Origin: Mactromeris polynyma
Taxonomy: Eukaryota > Mollusca > Bivalvia > Venerida > Mactridae
Direction: 5' to 3'
Assembly: GCA_032209605.1 (NCBI GenBank)
Contig: JASFXZ010000028.1
Coordinates: forward strand, 878,941-942,940
Length of the DNA stretch: 64,000 nt
The notes under the pieces were generated by a model that was not told where the DNA came from, searched no databases, and saw nothing but the letters and a program-made list of their open reading frames with translations. Position numbers and translations under genes: made by a program. Below are positions 25,779-38,300 of the stretch, one piece after another (positions within the stretch are counted from its first letter, which is position 1; each line of letters opens with the position of its first letter).

Positions 25779-26932
25779 ACAAATTATTAGTTTTTCCACG
25801 ATTGCTTCTGTTTGGAAAGGTTTAGCATAATGAAAATATAAAATAGAAAGTACATACAGAATCTTCGGCACCTTAATAACATTGACAAGAGAAAAATAAG
25901 GGTGTTTGCGGCTAACGTTTCGTAACTTTTGCAATTTGGTTCACCATGTGCAGTGACTGTGAACACGAATATACTACTACGCACATATGTATGTCTATCC
26001 CCTTTCTTATATTGGTATGCGGTTAAATGCCATCATATTAATCACGTGATGTTTATCTCTTCGTCCGTGTAGCGAGTGCAACTCAAGCTGATTGTTACAG
26101 AGTATCTAACGCAGTGATCTCCCTTCTTAAATGTGGACTTAAACTTTACTAGAAATACACTTTACGATCACATGATACAATTTATTTAGATTTTGATCTT
26201 ACTATATTACATTATATGTACTTAAACTAAAATAAAGAAATTTACATACATTTACTGGAAACATTATATATTCATAAAAGCAGAAAAAAAACTATTATTT
26301 ATCGCCATATTTTTATGAAGATTTCAGTTATGAACAATGTCAGCTTATCGTATAATTTCCTCTCATATGTTTTCTTCATCGTTGAAATCTTAGTCACTGT
26401 CTTCAGAATCATTACTATCATGTTATATTTGCTGTTTGTGCGTTAAAGGTAGATATTATGACTTCTATAAAAATATGCCAAGTGATAATTTTAAGACATT
26501 TGCATGTCAATGGTTTTCGTATGGACGAACACTAAAACACTGCATTATAACATTTGTCTAAGTTTCCTTCAACTGCAAAACACAAGCCTGCTACAGGCAT
26601 TCCCCGTGCAAGCGCTAACTCGGCTCATAGGTCAGGATAGAAAAAAAACACTGTATAGGCTAGTGTATTTATGGTTTTATGAAACATGTAAGCAAAGTGA
26701 CAATGCAGTGTTGTAGAGTACGTCTGTATGGAGGCATTTATCAACAACGTTCTCGTATTACCGATTAAGCATAATTTTCGGCAAAAATCAAAGCTATAGA
26801 CTTTAACGCTTGGGGCACTGTAGGGTCTTCCATTCATTTTTGTTGATCATATAGTTTAAATGTCCACTCAAGAAACATCATTCTACGTATCTTATATTTA
26901 ATCATTTCGTGATCGTAGAATGACACTACATC

Positions 26933-27150
26933 GTCTCATGTGGCCGAGTGGTTAAGGCATCCACCTTGGGAGCGGTATGTCGACGGTTCGAATCTCTGTA
27001 TGGGTCCGTTCTTATATGGCTGGTTGGTGAGCCACCAGCTTGTTAAATAATGGTTACCTGGTGTCTGGTGTTAATGGATATAAATCGGGAAGTAAATATG
27101 CTCAGAAAGTAGTAAGTCAGAAATGGCTGGCCATTTAAATAGGGGTGACA
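26933..27150 (+). mobile_element. tRNA-derived SINE (Ser/Leu-type head)
   Basis: A box TGGCCGAGTGGTTAAGGC (26941) and B box GGTTCGAATCTC (26985) give a tRNA-like head, followed by an unrelated tail with GTGAGCCACCAGCTTG and TACCTGGTGTCTGG. The 3' half of the head does not pair as a clean acceptor stem, so this is a SINE or tRNA pseudogene, not a working tRNA. Confidence 0.7.
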
Positions 27151-29872
27151 CTATAATAAATAAACACTTAATTCACCTCATGAATTGCAACTTAATTATG
27201 TGCAGCATCATCAATTACAGCTACACTACGTATATCATGTCTCACAGTATCTGTGTCAATAATCTTACGACGGCCTGATCAGTCGTTGTACACGGTATAC
27301 CACTCAACGCTATTAGTGGAGTGACTTTTGCCTTTTCATGGGGTAGTTGACCACAAGAGAAAAACAAACAATGTTATATACCAAAATGTTCGTCATGGTC
27401 TGCAGTTTATCCGACCACCGGCATAGATTTTCTCAAGCTGGTGCGGGTCCCAAAATCCAAGATGGCGTCCAAGATGGCCGCCGTTTATAGAATTAATTGG
27501 GTAAAGTTATAAAATGCCCTACAGTTTATTTCAGCAAGCAGTTATAGTTACTAAATAGAGTTAATCAACTTTCACTTATGAAAGTGCAAACCAATAATAT
27601 GTTCAGACATTGAAAAAATGACGAAGGTCAAGGTGATAGTCAAGGTGAAAAAAAAGTGAAAGAAAATGCCGTAGCTCTACCAAAAATGACTAAATTATAT
27701 CAAAATTTTAGGTATGAGAACACTGGATACATATATTATAAACTGGTGGACATGTCAAGCTTATTGTACAATATAAAATTATATCTGAACAAACGCGTGG
27801 AATAAGTATAACATTTTACAGTAAAAGGGAAATTTATAATTAGCTGTAGTTTGTTTAAATTTCTATTAGAATGAAATGTTTATTCTGGTGCTAAATATAT
27901 AATGGATCCAAATTGCAATACGTGGCATATATACATAGACAACGCGTTTTACAAAAGCTCTCAATATCGTATGTATTTAGTAATTTCCGTCATATCCACA
28001 ATGGTAGACCAATTATCTGATCAAGTATCAGTTTTATATCGGCATGGTTCTATTATCATTTCCATAGCATTATTGATACAGACAGCGACGACTAAACAGT
28101 GATATTACAGAGTTACACATGTTTCAAATGTGCCTCTTCTATATTTCACTCATGTATACTGAGCATAATTTCAAACGCACCACCTCAGCAATTTACATTA
28201 CCTTCAGTGCAAAATGTTCAAGTAATATACAGCTAGAACAATAACTTGTTTTTTTCTCAGAATGTTTAAGTTACTTAAACTTTACTGACCTAACACTGTC
28301 ACTACTTTACATTGAATTCCGAACATTTCTGGATATTTCGTGTCATTTGTTCCGTACAAAATAGTGATTTATTGAAACAATGAACCATACTTTTTTCTTA
28401 TTCGTAATGTTGTGCAATACCAATCGACATCTCCAAATTAGTTTGTTTGATTGGTTGATAAAACAATTACACAATAATAAATATCCATATCACAGTCAAT
28501 TTAATATCACATCATTTTCATGTATCATTGAATATAGAAACTAGAACCTTTAAAGCTTATAGATTTTTTGTATTCATTAAAATTTAGAAAAAACGATTGA
28601 TTTTATGTGTTGATATTTATCTTTTCTATCGTAGCCCATTAAGGCTCTAAAGGCTTATTTCCAATGAGGTATTTAAGTGGCAAATGGGGCGATACACATT
28701 AAATAAAAGGGCATGAACAGAAAATTACTAATTACAGGATTTACAAAAAAAGATTCTAGATCTAAGAAGCTACACTATCTAAAATGTGTTTGTATTTATG
28801 TTAAACGAACAACTAAAATAAAATGTTCAACAAGAGAAATATCAGAAAAAAAACATGAGAATATTGAACATTTATAAGCATTTGGCTGTTGTGTCTGCAC
28901 TATCATATTATCTACAACGCCAAACACATCAGCGTGTTGCGTTAGAAATTTTGCTCAGTATACATAACACTGAATCATGCGTTGGTAACGTGATGTATAA
29001 CATTCGACCTTGTTTTAGGTCCTTGGCGATGTAATGCAAACCAAGTTATTGCATAATTGAATAAAACATTTAGAACATTTCCATCACTATCTACTACAGA
29101 ATTATCTCAATTAATTACACGAAAAGTCATAATAATATCGTGTACACATTTTAAACTGATTTATCAAATAAAGTTAAGTCGATTAATACACTCAAAGTTA
29201 TTATGGACCAATTATATGACACTTTACCCGTCTTATTCAATTACAGACATGCGGGATTTTACTATAAGTTAAGACTTAAGCACAAACTATAAATAGCCAA
29301 GTTGTAATGTGCATTAGTCGGCATATGTCAAACAAACGTCGTATGTATCTCGTGTGTATCTAGGTACGGATATTTTATATTTCACATGCTTTCTATATAA
29401 TTCACAGATCATTTGAAGCTTACACATGAACAATTTACAGACCAATTAGGCTCCGGGCGGCAGCCGGCGACTCTATCTATATTCCCATTTTCATTTTGCT
29501 CATGGGAGGAGCGGTTGTTGTTAAAGTAAACTTTCGCCGAATAAAAACGACCGAAACGGGGTTCGAAATACTGTTGTCATTACATACATTAACATCACTT
29601 TGGTTTAACATGTATTTTCTCTTCCGTTTCCTTTCCAATATCACTCAGTAAATATTTTGCAACATGTTTTCTAGCGACATCGTTGCCTTGCACCATATGT
29701 CGTCTGTTCATGTATCACTGATCACAGCATGCGAGCTGATTCATTCAGAGGTCACACAGAGTTAACGTTAAACAGAACGTTTTACATGAAAACTTTGAGT
29801 GAGATATAACCTGTTTTTGACTCCAACTTATTTTTAGGCATGTACTTGAAAGTACAATACATTTGTTAATTA
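27151..29872. other. Gene-poor region
   Basis: A stretch at 27450-27490 has the words CCAAGATGGCGTCC and AAGATGGCCGCCG. Similar words occur at 1866 and 5492, so a diverged dispersed repeat is possible. No coding region was recognised. Confidence 0.35.
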
Positions 29873-30050
29873 CAGTTAAACTTCACTATTAAGACCACCC
29901 TTGGATCCCTTGAAAACTGGACTTGTTATTGAGGTGGTCTTATTATTGAGGTTGAATAAAGAGCAAAACAGTTACAATTGACTTGAAAATTGTGTTCTTA
30001 ATTTCGAGGTAGTCTTATTATGGAGGTGGTCATAAGGTAAAGTTTTATTG
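29873..30050. mobile_element. pogo/Tigger-like MITE
   Basis: Starts CAGTTAAACTTCACTATTAA then GACCACC; the reverse complement of the right end is CAATAAAACTTTACCTTATG then ACCACC. Both ends are flanked by TA. Interior words GGTCTTATTATTGAGGT recur. Same family as the element at 35151-35613. Confidence 0.8.
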
Positions 30051-30389
30051 TACTGATCATAGCTTAAGGCATCGTGATCTTCCATAGAATGTGTCGCTGA
30101 AGGTTTTTAAGCGCTTGTACATTTATCAATCCACTTTCAATGAAATAAAGTACTTGTGCATCGACGCTCTGTGACGCTATATTTGGTCTTGAAATGTCTT
30201 TATTTAGTATCTATGTTAATTCGAGTTTGTGATATCAGAAAAGTGTCATTAAGTTAATTAGCAAAAACGTCACTAATAAAGATATAAATAGTTTAGTATA
30301 ATTAGTATCATTTGCGAATTCTTCTCTTTATATAATGAGGGTTCAGCAAAAGACTATCGTAACTCCTAAGTATTCGGGCGTAAGGGTTC

Positions 30390-31145
30390 ACATGTATGGG
30401 AATACGGATGCAATGGTAAACATGTATGGGAATAGGGGTGCAATGGTAAACATGTATGGGAATATGGGTGCAAGGGTAAACATGTATGCGAATATGGATG
30501 CAATAGTAAACATGTATGGGAATAGGGTTGCAAGGGTAAACATGTATGGGAATATGGATGCAATGGTAAACATGTGTGGGAATAGGGGTCCAAGGGTAAA
30601 CATGTATGGGAATATGGATGCAATGGTAAACATGTATGGGAATATGGGTGCAAGGGTAAACATGTTTGGGAATATGGATGCAAGGGTAAACCTGTATGGG
30701 AATATGGATACAATGGTAAACATGTATGGGAATATGGATGCAATGATAAACATGTATGGGAATATGGATGCAAGAGTAAACATGTATGGGAATATGGATG
30801 CAAGGGTAAACATGTATGGGAATATGGGTGCAAGGGTACACATGTATGGGAATAGGGGTGCAATGGTAAACGTGTATGGGAATATGGATGCATGGGTAAA
30901 CATGTATGGGAATATGAGTACAAGGGTAAACATATATGGGAATATGAGTACAAGGGTAAACATGTTTGAGAATAGGGGCGCATGGGTAAACATGTTTGGG
31001 AATAGGGACGAAAGGGTAAACATATATGGGAATATGGGTAAAATGTTAAACATGTTTGGGATTAGGGACAAATGGGTAAACATGTATGGGAATATGGGTG
31101 CAAGGTAAACATGAATGGGAATATGGGTGCAAGGTAAACATGAAT
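30390..31145. repeat. 30-bp minisatellite, about 25 copies
   Basis: The unit is AACATGTATGGGAATATGGA plus TGCAAGGGTA. It runs without indels to about 31105, then shifts to 29-bp units. Because the unit is a multiple of three and stop-free, long open frames appear on both strands (257, 231, 205 and 177 codons). The plus frame repeats VNMYGNMDAR. I treat this as a minisatellite because no splice partner or start context supports translation and several frames are equally open. Confidence 0.9.
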
Positions 31146-32106
31146 GGGATTAGGGGAGCAAGGAATGAGTCAGTAATGAGCAGTACAAGCTCTAGTACTG
31201 CAGTTGCTGTTATAGTAGTACTGTTACAGCTACAACTGTCAACTCAAACACCTCATGCAATAGTTGACAACAACAAGCCTTCCCTGATCAGAACAGATTG
31301 TATTGCTTTGATGATTTCTAAGACTATCAAAAAACATATATATTTTAATTATATATATAAAATAAAATATACCACAAGTTATTGATTAACAGAGTGTGAC
31401 ATATATTAAGATTATATATTTGTGAAAAATATATGAGGACAAAGGTTTAAAACCTTAAGATACAGATACCATAGAAGATACTTTCTGTTCAGTCATTTGT
31501 GACAAAGCCGAATCTGACATCGCAAACAATTTATTATTATTATTAGAAATCAGGTTCTATTTTTAATAGAATGAAAACGAATGTTTACAAATTATTCTGT
31601 CATGATATGACATGGTTGCTAGCTTCAACGATATCGACCATTGTTATTTTGACGTCTAGTACCTGTCATGTGACATTGTATATGTGACCCGGTGCATGGT
31701 GGCGGCAGGGTTTTGATTTGAGGCTGTGCTCGGAACAAAGTAGATATATGCGCGGTAGTTGCTGGCAACTTATAATTGATCAAGGAAAACATTAACTGTG
31801 CATGGATCTTGTGACAAATTGTATGGAAATCGTGTCTGTTCAAACATAGGAAATACATGCAATTAAGTAACAAGTAGTTGTACAATAGATACACGATATG
31901 ATGTAATTTATTCCAATTCACACCCAATATACACTTCTAAAATTGAAACTGACAAAAGCAAACAATATTCAACCAGGCGTTGAGAACTACCTTTTAAATA
32001 ATGAGTCCTACCAAAGGTAATATTTTCATGTAAATTCTTGATTGTCTCTTCACAAAGTTTATTACATTTTTGTGTGTCATGTTAGCTTAGTTACATACAA
32101 GTACAC
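31146..32106. other. No gene recognised
   Basis: AT-rich sequence between the 30-bp minisatellite and a SINE fragment. Frames present are short and featureless. Upstream SLC17 exons would be expected in or left of this interval but were not found. Confidence 0.35.
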
Positions 32107-32215
32107 ATACCAAATATAGGGATTGTGAAGTTAGCGGTTCATCCTCTCCCTAGACGGTGTTCGATATCACGACCTTCCGGCCAAGAGCCATGAGCTCGAC
32201 TCTCGACCACTTTTT
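32107..32215 (-). mobile_element. SINE-like fragment, second family
   Basis: Shares ACCAAAT...GG.ATTGTGAAGTT.GC and the following tRNA-like block (ACGACCTTC, reverse of GAAGGTCGTG) with 53513-53612. In reverse complement it reads like a tRNA head (CATGGCTCTTGGCCGGAAGG then TCGTG). Confidence 0.5.
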
Positions 32216-32320
32216 CCTCCACTGCATTATCTTTATACTCACATGTATCCTATGTATTATTATATTTCCTAAACTACAATGATAGACTTATACTTCATGC
32301 ACACGCATAATCTACTGCAG

Positions 32321-35300
32321 GACAATTGTTTGGTGTGGTTCTGGCGTACTTTGTGTAGCTGGCTTCGACAACGGTTGGGCGTCAGTATTTTATATACATG
32401 CTTAGCATAAAGTGTTTAACTATCTTTGTGCTTATACAAATTACTTTAAACAGTGCTTGTTTACCTATAATTGCTATAAAAGTGCAACTTTGAGTACGTG
32501 ATAGAAATGTTGCTGTAATCATTCATTATACGTAATATTCGAGCATACCGAACAACAAGAGCACCGCCTGCGGCAGCCTGACGCTCGTCTGTTTAGCTTT
32601 GCCTGCGGCAGCCTGACACTCGTCTGTTTAGCTTTGCCTGCGGCAGCCTGACACTCGTCTGTTTAGCTTTGCCTGCGGCAGCCTGACGCTCGTCTGTTTA
32701 GCTTTGTCTGCGGCAGCCTGACGCTCGTCTGTTTAGCTTTGCCTGCGGCAGCCTGACGCTCGTCTGTTTAGCTTTGCCTGCGGTAGCCTGACGCTCGTCT
32801 GTTTAACTTTGCCTGCGGCAGCCTGACGCTCGTCTGGTTAGCTTTGCCTGCGGTTGCCTGACGCTCGTCTGTTTAGCTTTGTCTGCGGGTGCCTGACGCT
32901 CGTCTGTTTAGCTTTGCCTGCGGCAGCCTGACGCTCGTCTGTTTAACTTTGCCTGCGGCAGCCTGACGCTCGTCTGGTTAGCTTTGCCTGCGGTTGCCTG
33001 ACGCTCGTCTGTTTAGCTTTGTCTGCGGGTGCCTGACGCTCGTCTGTTTAGCTTTGCCTGCGGCAGCCTGACGCTCGTCTGTTTAGCTTTGCCTGCGGCA
33101 GCCTGACGCTCGTCTGTTTAGCTTTGCCTGCGGCAGCCAGACGCTCGTCTGTTTAGCTTTGCCTGCGGGTGCCTGACGCTCGTCTGTTTAGCTTTGCCTG
33201 CGGGTGCCTGACGCTCGTCTCTTTAGCCTTGCCTGCGGGTGCCTGACGCTCGTCTGTTTAGCATTGCCTGCGACCTATAATTGCTAGCGACTTGAAATGT
33301 TATGTCGGAAATAGTGTCACTTTGAGTACGTGATAGATTTGAAGCCGTAATCATTCATAATAATTTTCGAGCATACTCAACAGAAATGACACCCACCTCT
33401 TTATCTTTCGTCCATGATTTACTTCTATATATATACATGTATATATCTACTAACACATCGCCAATTCATGAAGAAATGACAACACAAATATAAAATCTGA
33501 CGTGAGCAATATGAATGTCGAAATTTGTTTAATTGTATGTCTTATTCTGGACACATTTTTATCCCCAAACTTGTGCAAGAACTATTGCTTTATCTCAAAA
33601 TGAAGCATTGTTATCATCGTCGTGTACATACGGAACAGATAATGTCACTAACCTGCTACCGTAAAAGGACATAAAACACAAAACAATATCAAATATCGAG
33701 TTAAAGTAATATCGACGTATAATGTTTGCCAGTAATCATATATTTAATAACTAGCTGTTGAAACTGGGCTATTGAATGATTCAGTATGAAATGGTATCAC
33801 TATCTTCAACAAGCGTGAATTTAATTAACACCTAACAGACGACTATTCTTTTAACATTGTAAAATATATTTATTTGATATATGTTGGAAATAGCTATATA
33901 CATGTATTATAGTTTATTATAGTGTCAAACATGAAATATTACAGACGACTATTCTTTTAACATTGTAAAATACATTTATTTGATATATGTTGGAAATAGC
34001 TATATACATTTATTATAGTTTATTAAAGTGTCAAACATGAAATATTACAGTACACTGTCAAAGTAAAAACATAAAAATATGTTATGCCCAGCCAAACTTG
34101 TCTTACTAGATACTGATAATTTACACAATATCACAAAATATCTAAAACGCAATGTTCATTGTTTTGTACTTCAACATCGTTAAAATATTGTGAAGTATTA
34201 TATAGGGAACTAAAACGCATGAAATCTATTTCAAACATTCCATATTTCTTTTAAAGCATGTTTGATATGAAAATTGTCATATGGTTTAAGACTAGACGAC
34301 TGAAATACAGAAAAAAAAACAGAAAGGCAAAACGATCGTCTAATAACATCAGCTATGACAATTCAACAGTACACTGATGTGGATCTTAGATTGGGGTAAT
34401 ATTTCTTCATTTCAACCACAATGATAATGTAAGGGCATAAGAAGCAAAGGGTATTGCTAGATAATTATCAATATTTTCTGTTTCGCTTTTGGTTTGAGCT
34501 TCGAGTTGGCTTTTGTTCCACATTGTTGCCATATTCTGAAAAAAGCCAATATGTATCACGAAGTATAAGCCAAATACATGTCTGAACACAGATACTAATT
34601 ATGACGTCCAATCGGCAACAAAACCCACAATTGTTATGAAGATAATGCTTCATTGTGTTCACCTCCGATCAATTTCCGTAGTCAGTGGGAAACAACAGCC
34701 GGCAACAGGAGTAAACCAAACCGGAGCAACTAGTGTAATCGTGCCGGCTGATACAATAAATAATTGTTTTGTTTTATCATCGATATTAAATCTACTGAAA
34801 TCTGATGTGACGACATTAGAACATGATGAATTATGTTTAAGGGCAAACATAAATGAATTATGCGAATGTTCTATATTTATAATACAGAGGTTTTGAAGCA
34901 GCACTTATAGAGGCTATAAGGTTTGTCTATTATTATCATTGGTAGGAATGTTTGGTGTACTGTTTATTGGATGTGCATTTGGCATTTGGTTTACAGCAGT
35001 CCAAATGAGCATCCTATGACCACACTTGAGGGGAAAACTTTAATATCGAAGTACACAGGTCATCGATATGGTCTTAAGGTTGTGCACATATATAATAATT
35101 AGTTTTTATATGTTTCCGTTACCAAAAACATGTCGCCAATCAAATAACTACAGTACAACCTCAATAATCTGACCACCATTGGGACGCTTGGAAACTGGTT
35201 CGAATCCCGGAAGCGCCATTGTCCGATGTTTCGTGTTCCGCAAAGCATGACTTTATTTCAATATTACTAAAGCTGGTGTAAAGTGCTGTGTGGCGGATGT

Positions 35301-38300
35301 AAAAATTCGCCCTGTACTTCGTCTAAAGTGTAGTTAATCTTAATCAACTTTATATAAGTTAAACACGAAAATGACGTTAGGTTCATATAGTGTAGTGGTT
35401 AGCATAACAAACCGGCAATCCGTAGACCCGGGTTTGAATCCTGGTAGCGCCATTGACCGATTTGTGTTCCTCAAAACATGACTTTATTTCTTATTGAGTT
35501 AGTCTTAATTGAGGTTGAATAGAGAGCAACACATCGATAATGAACACGAACATCTTTGTAATAAATTTGAGGTGGTCTTATCATTGAGTTGGTCTTTAAG
35601 TGAGGTTTAACTGTATTGTTATTTACGTAATTAAACTATATATAAAACATTTAAATTGCAATTCTTCACCACATGGCATAATCAAATAGATTGGAAGGAC
35701 TTGAGATAAACATGCAATGCGTGATATAGAGTTGGTTATTCTTCTCTATTTTATCTTCATGATACACTTTATCACATTTTAATATAGTATATGCAGGGTA
35801 TATTGTTAAGTGTAATGATAAGTATATATGGACACAATGCAGACAACTAAGACGAACTTTAAAGATATGTAATATCTGCTGACATCCTAACGTCAAAATG
35901 ACATGCCCCTCCTTTTAAGACCGCTATGTACATTGTACGTGTATCATTGCTTCAATAGGAATCTTAGATAACGGAAAGTTTGCGCATATGTTCAATACGT
36001 ATGTTCAATTTACTTACTAATAATATGTCTCTGTAACACCAGATTTTAAGCTAAAGTAAACGTTTATGAAATTTTGGGACACCCCACATATTTCATGTGA
36101 GGTTTGGTCATATTCCAGAACTACTTTAAATGGAATAGCAAGAAACATTGACAAATCTGTCATAATAAAATATGCCATTATATTAGTAATAACAAATAAT
36201 TCCAAAAGATATATGTGCCACTGTACAAGATTGGCTTTTTATATTTATGGCTTTAATCTTTTTAAAACCAAGATGAGGTGTAACATTGTAAACAAGAACA
36301 TGATATAACTTTTATTGTTTTCAGAAGTGAACATTCTAAACCAGCACATTATATCAAGGGTGTATTAACTTTTCGGAAGTCACCTATTCCATGGCGGAGA
36401 ATATTAACATACTTCCTGTTGTATGTATCATTTACAGCAAATATATGTGATACTTGGACCTTCTATCTACTACTCACATGTCAACCTCAGTATCTGAAAG
36501 AAATACTACATTTTAATATACAGAGTGTTAGTATTAGTGACACGACGCATGTTCTCATATACTATAGCATACTGACTTAACATGGTAATGAACACATTCA
36601 ATGTAATTAAAGTCATAACAGCTATGGCATGTACAAATGGAATGTAAAGATCTACTATGTACATTTAAAAGTGTACATATCAGCTCTCATATAACAAAAG
36701 TCAATACGATGTTCCGAATGTAAAATTAATGCAGACATTTCAATTTAAAATAGACACTAACTAGTATGCATTTTAACTTCTTAAATAACTTTTGTAAACA
36801 AGTCGTCTGTTTACAGAACAGATAAATATTGCTGCCGAATCTATGATTTCTTTCTGATTACAATTCCAGTTAAAAAGAAACCACAGCGTTGTTGTATTCA
36901 AATTAATTTTGTACATGTATTTTGCAGTATTTAATCAAATTGTGGCTGTTCGTGAAGTCTTTTTAACAGACGCTACCTAGACTTCATCTATTTATTACCA
37001 ACGCTCAATATCTACATTGGCAGATAAACATTATCACTGAGATTGAGAATACTCGACATGTGTTTGAGATCATTCTAGTCTCTCCGTTCAGTGATTTCAT
37101 TAGAGTAGCCATGTGTAGGAAACCTTATGACACGACCAAACTGCTATGTGGTCAGCACACTTGATTTTACAACTCCCATTTAAAAATAATATCGTTTCGA
37201 CAGGACACGAAGCCATAAACGAACTATATATACCGTCTCAAGCAAAACTTCAAGTGGGCAACATCCAAAAGTTTTACAAAAAGTTACTTTCAAGGAAAAA
37301 TAAAGCTAATAAACTGATTTTTACAATTCAAACAATAGTTTGAGGCCAAGTCTGTCATCGGCTAATTTGCATTTTTCTTTGTCTTCAATTGCAGAATGGT
37401 TTACTTTCGTGTGAACCTTTTGTTTCATTCATGATTGGAATTGCAGCAAGTGGTGCTGGTGCAGATTTTATACGTTCAAAAAAGATTTTCACTATAACTA
37501 GAATATGTAAAATATTTATTATTACCGGTAAGTACAACTTCACATTTTTACGGCATGGTGCCAAGTAAATTGCCAAGTAGGTGCAACATAAATTTAAGCT
37601 CAAGTGAGCTTTTTAATCTAACAAAGGAGAATATAATATTACAAACGTAGATAGATATTTCATAATTACAGAAAATGGATTGTTATTTACACATAATCAA
37701 TATTATGTTATATAGTAGTAATATTCCTAAACAAGCTGATGCATGATGAAAAAGAGATTAATTTGCTACAGGGAACACTACATACACGATGTCTCCCCAT
37801 TTAAATGATGATTAATCAAATGGTTAATGCATACAGGCAATCATGGTATTTGTTGTCATGCATTAAAACAGAAAGTAAATAAGGAACACGAGCAAACAAA
37901 ATGAGCAGATATCAAAACAAGCAACGTCAATTATGTTTAAGTACATAAAATGGAAGCACATTGCACAGTATCTAACGTAAGACAAATGGTAACATATAAT
38001 AAATCAACATGAGACTAAACAAGAAATATCTTGAAAAAAGATGGTCGGCGAAATTTGAAGATTTGTTGTGCAACATAAAACAATGCAGAGTTATTATGAT
38101 TGCTGGTCTTTCCAGATCCAAAATGGTTTTCGGTAAATTCACCGAAATTCAGTGGATTTCGGTAAGGTGACGTACGCTTGAACGAAAGGTTATCTAATCC
38201 GCGGCAAGGTTACAAACGTTGTTCGATTAAAAAGAAATTGCCTTGGTAGTTAACGTAAGATTTGATAGGTTTACACAACACTGATATGCAAATAGCAAAA

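Noticed and set aside
26933..27008. Functional tRNA-Ser/Leu gene
   Set aside because: A and B boxes are present but the acceptor stem does not pair cleanly and a SINE-like tail follows.
30308..30841. Long minus-strand repeat frame (MYPCTHIPIHV-type units)
   Set aside because: It is the complement of the 30-bp minisatellite; several frames on both strands are equally open.
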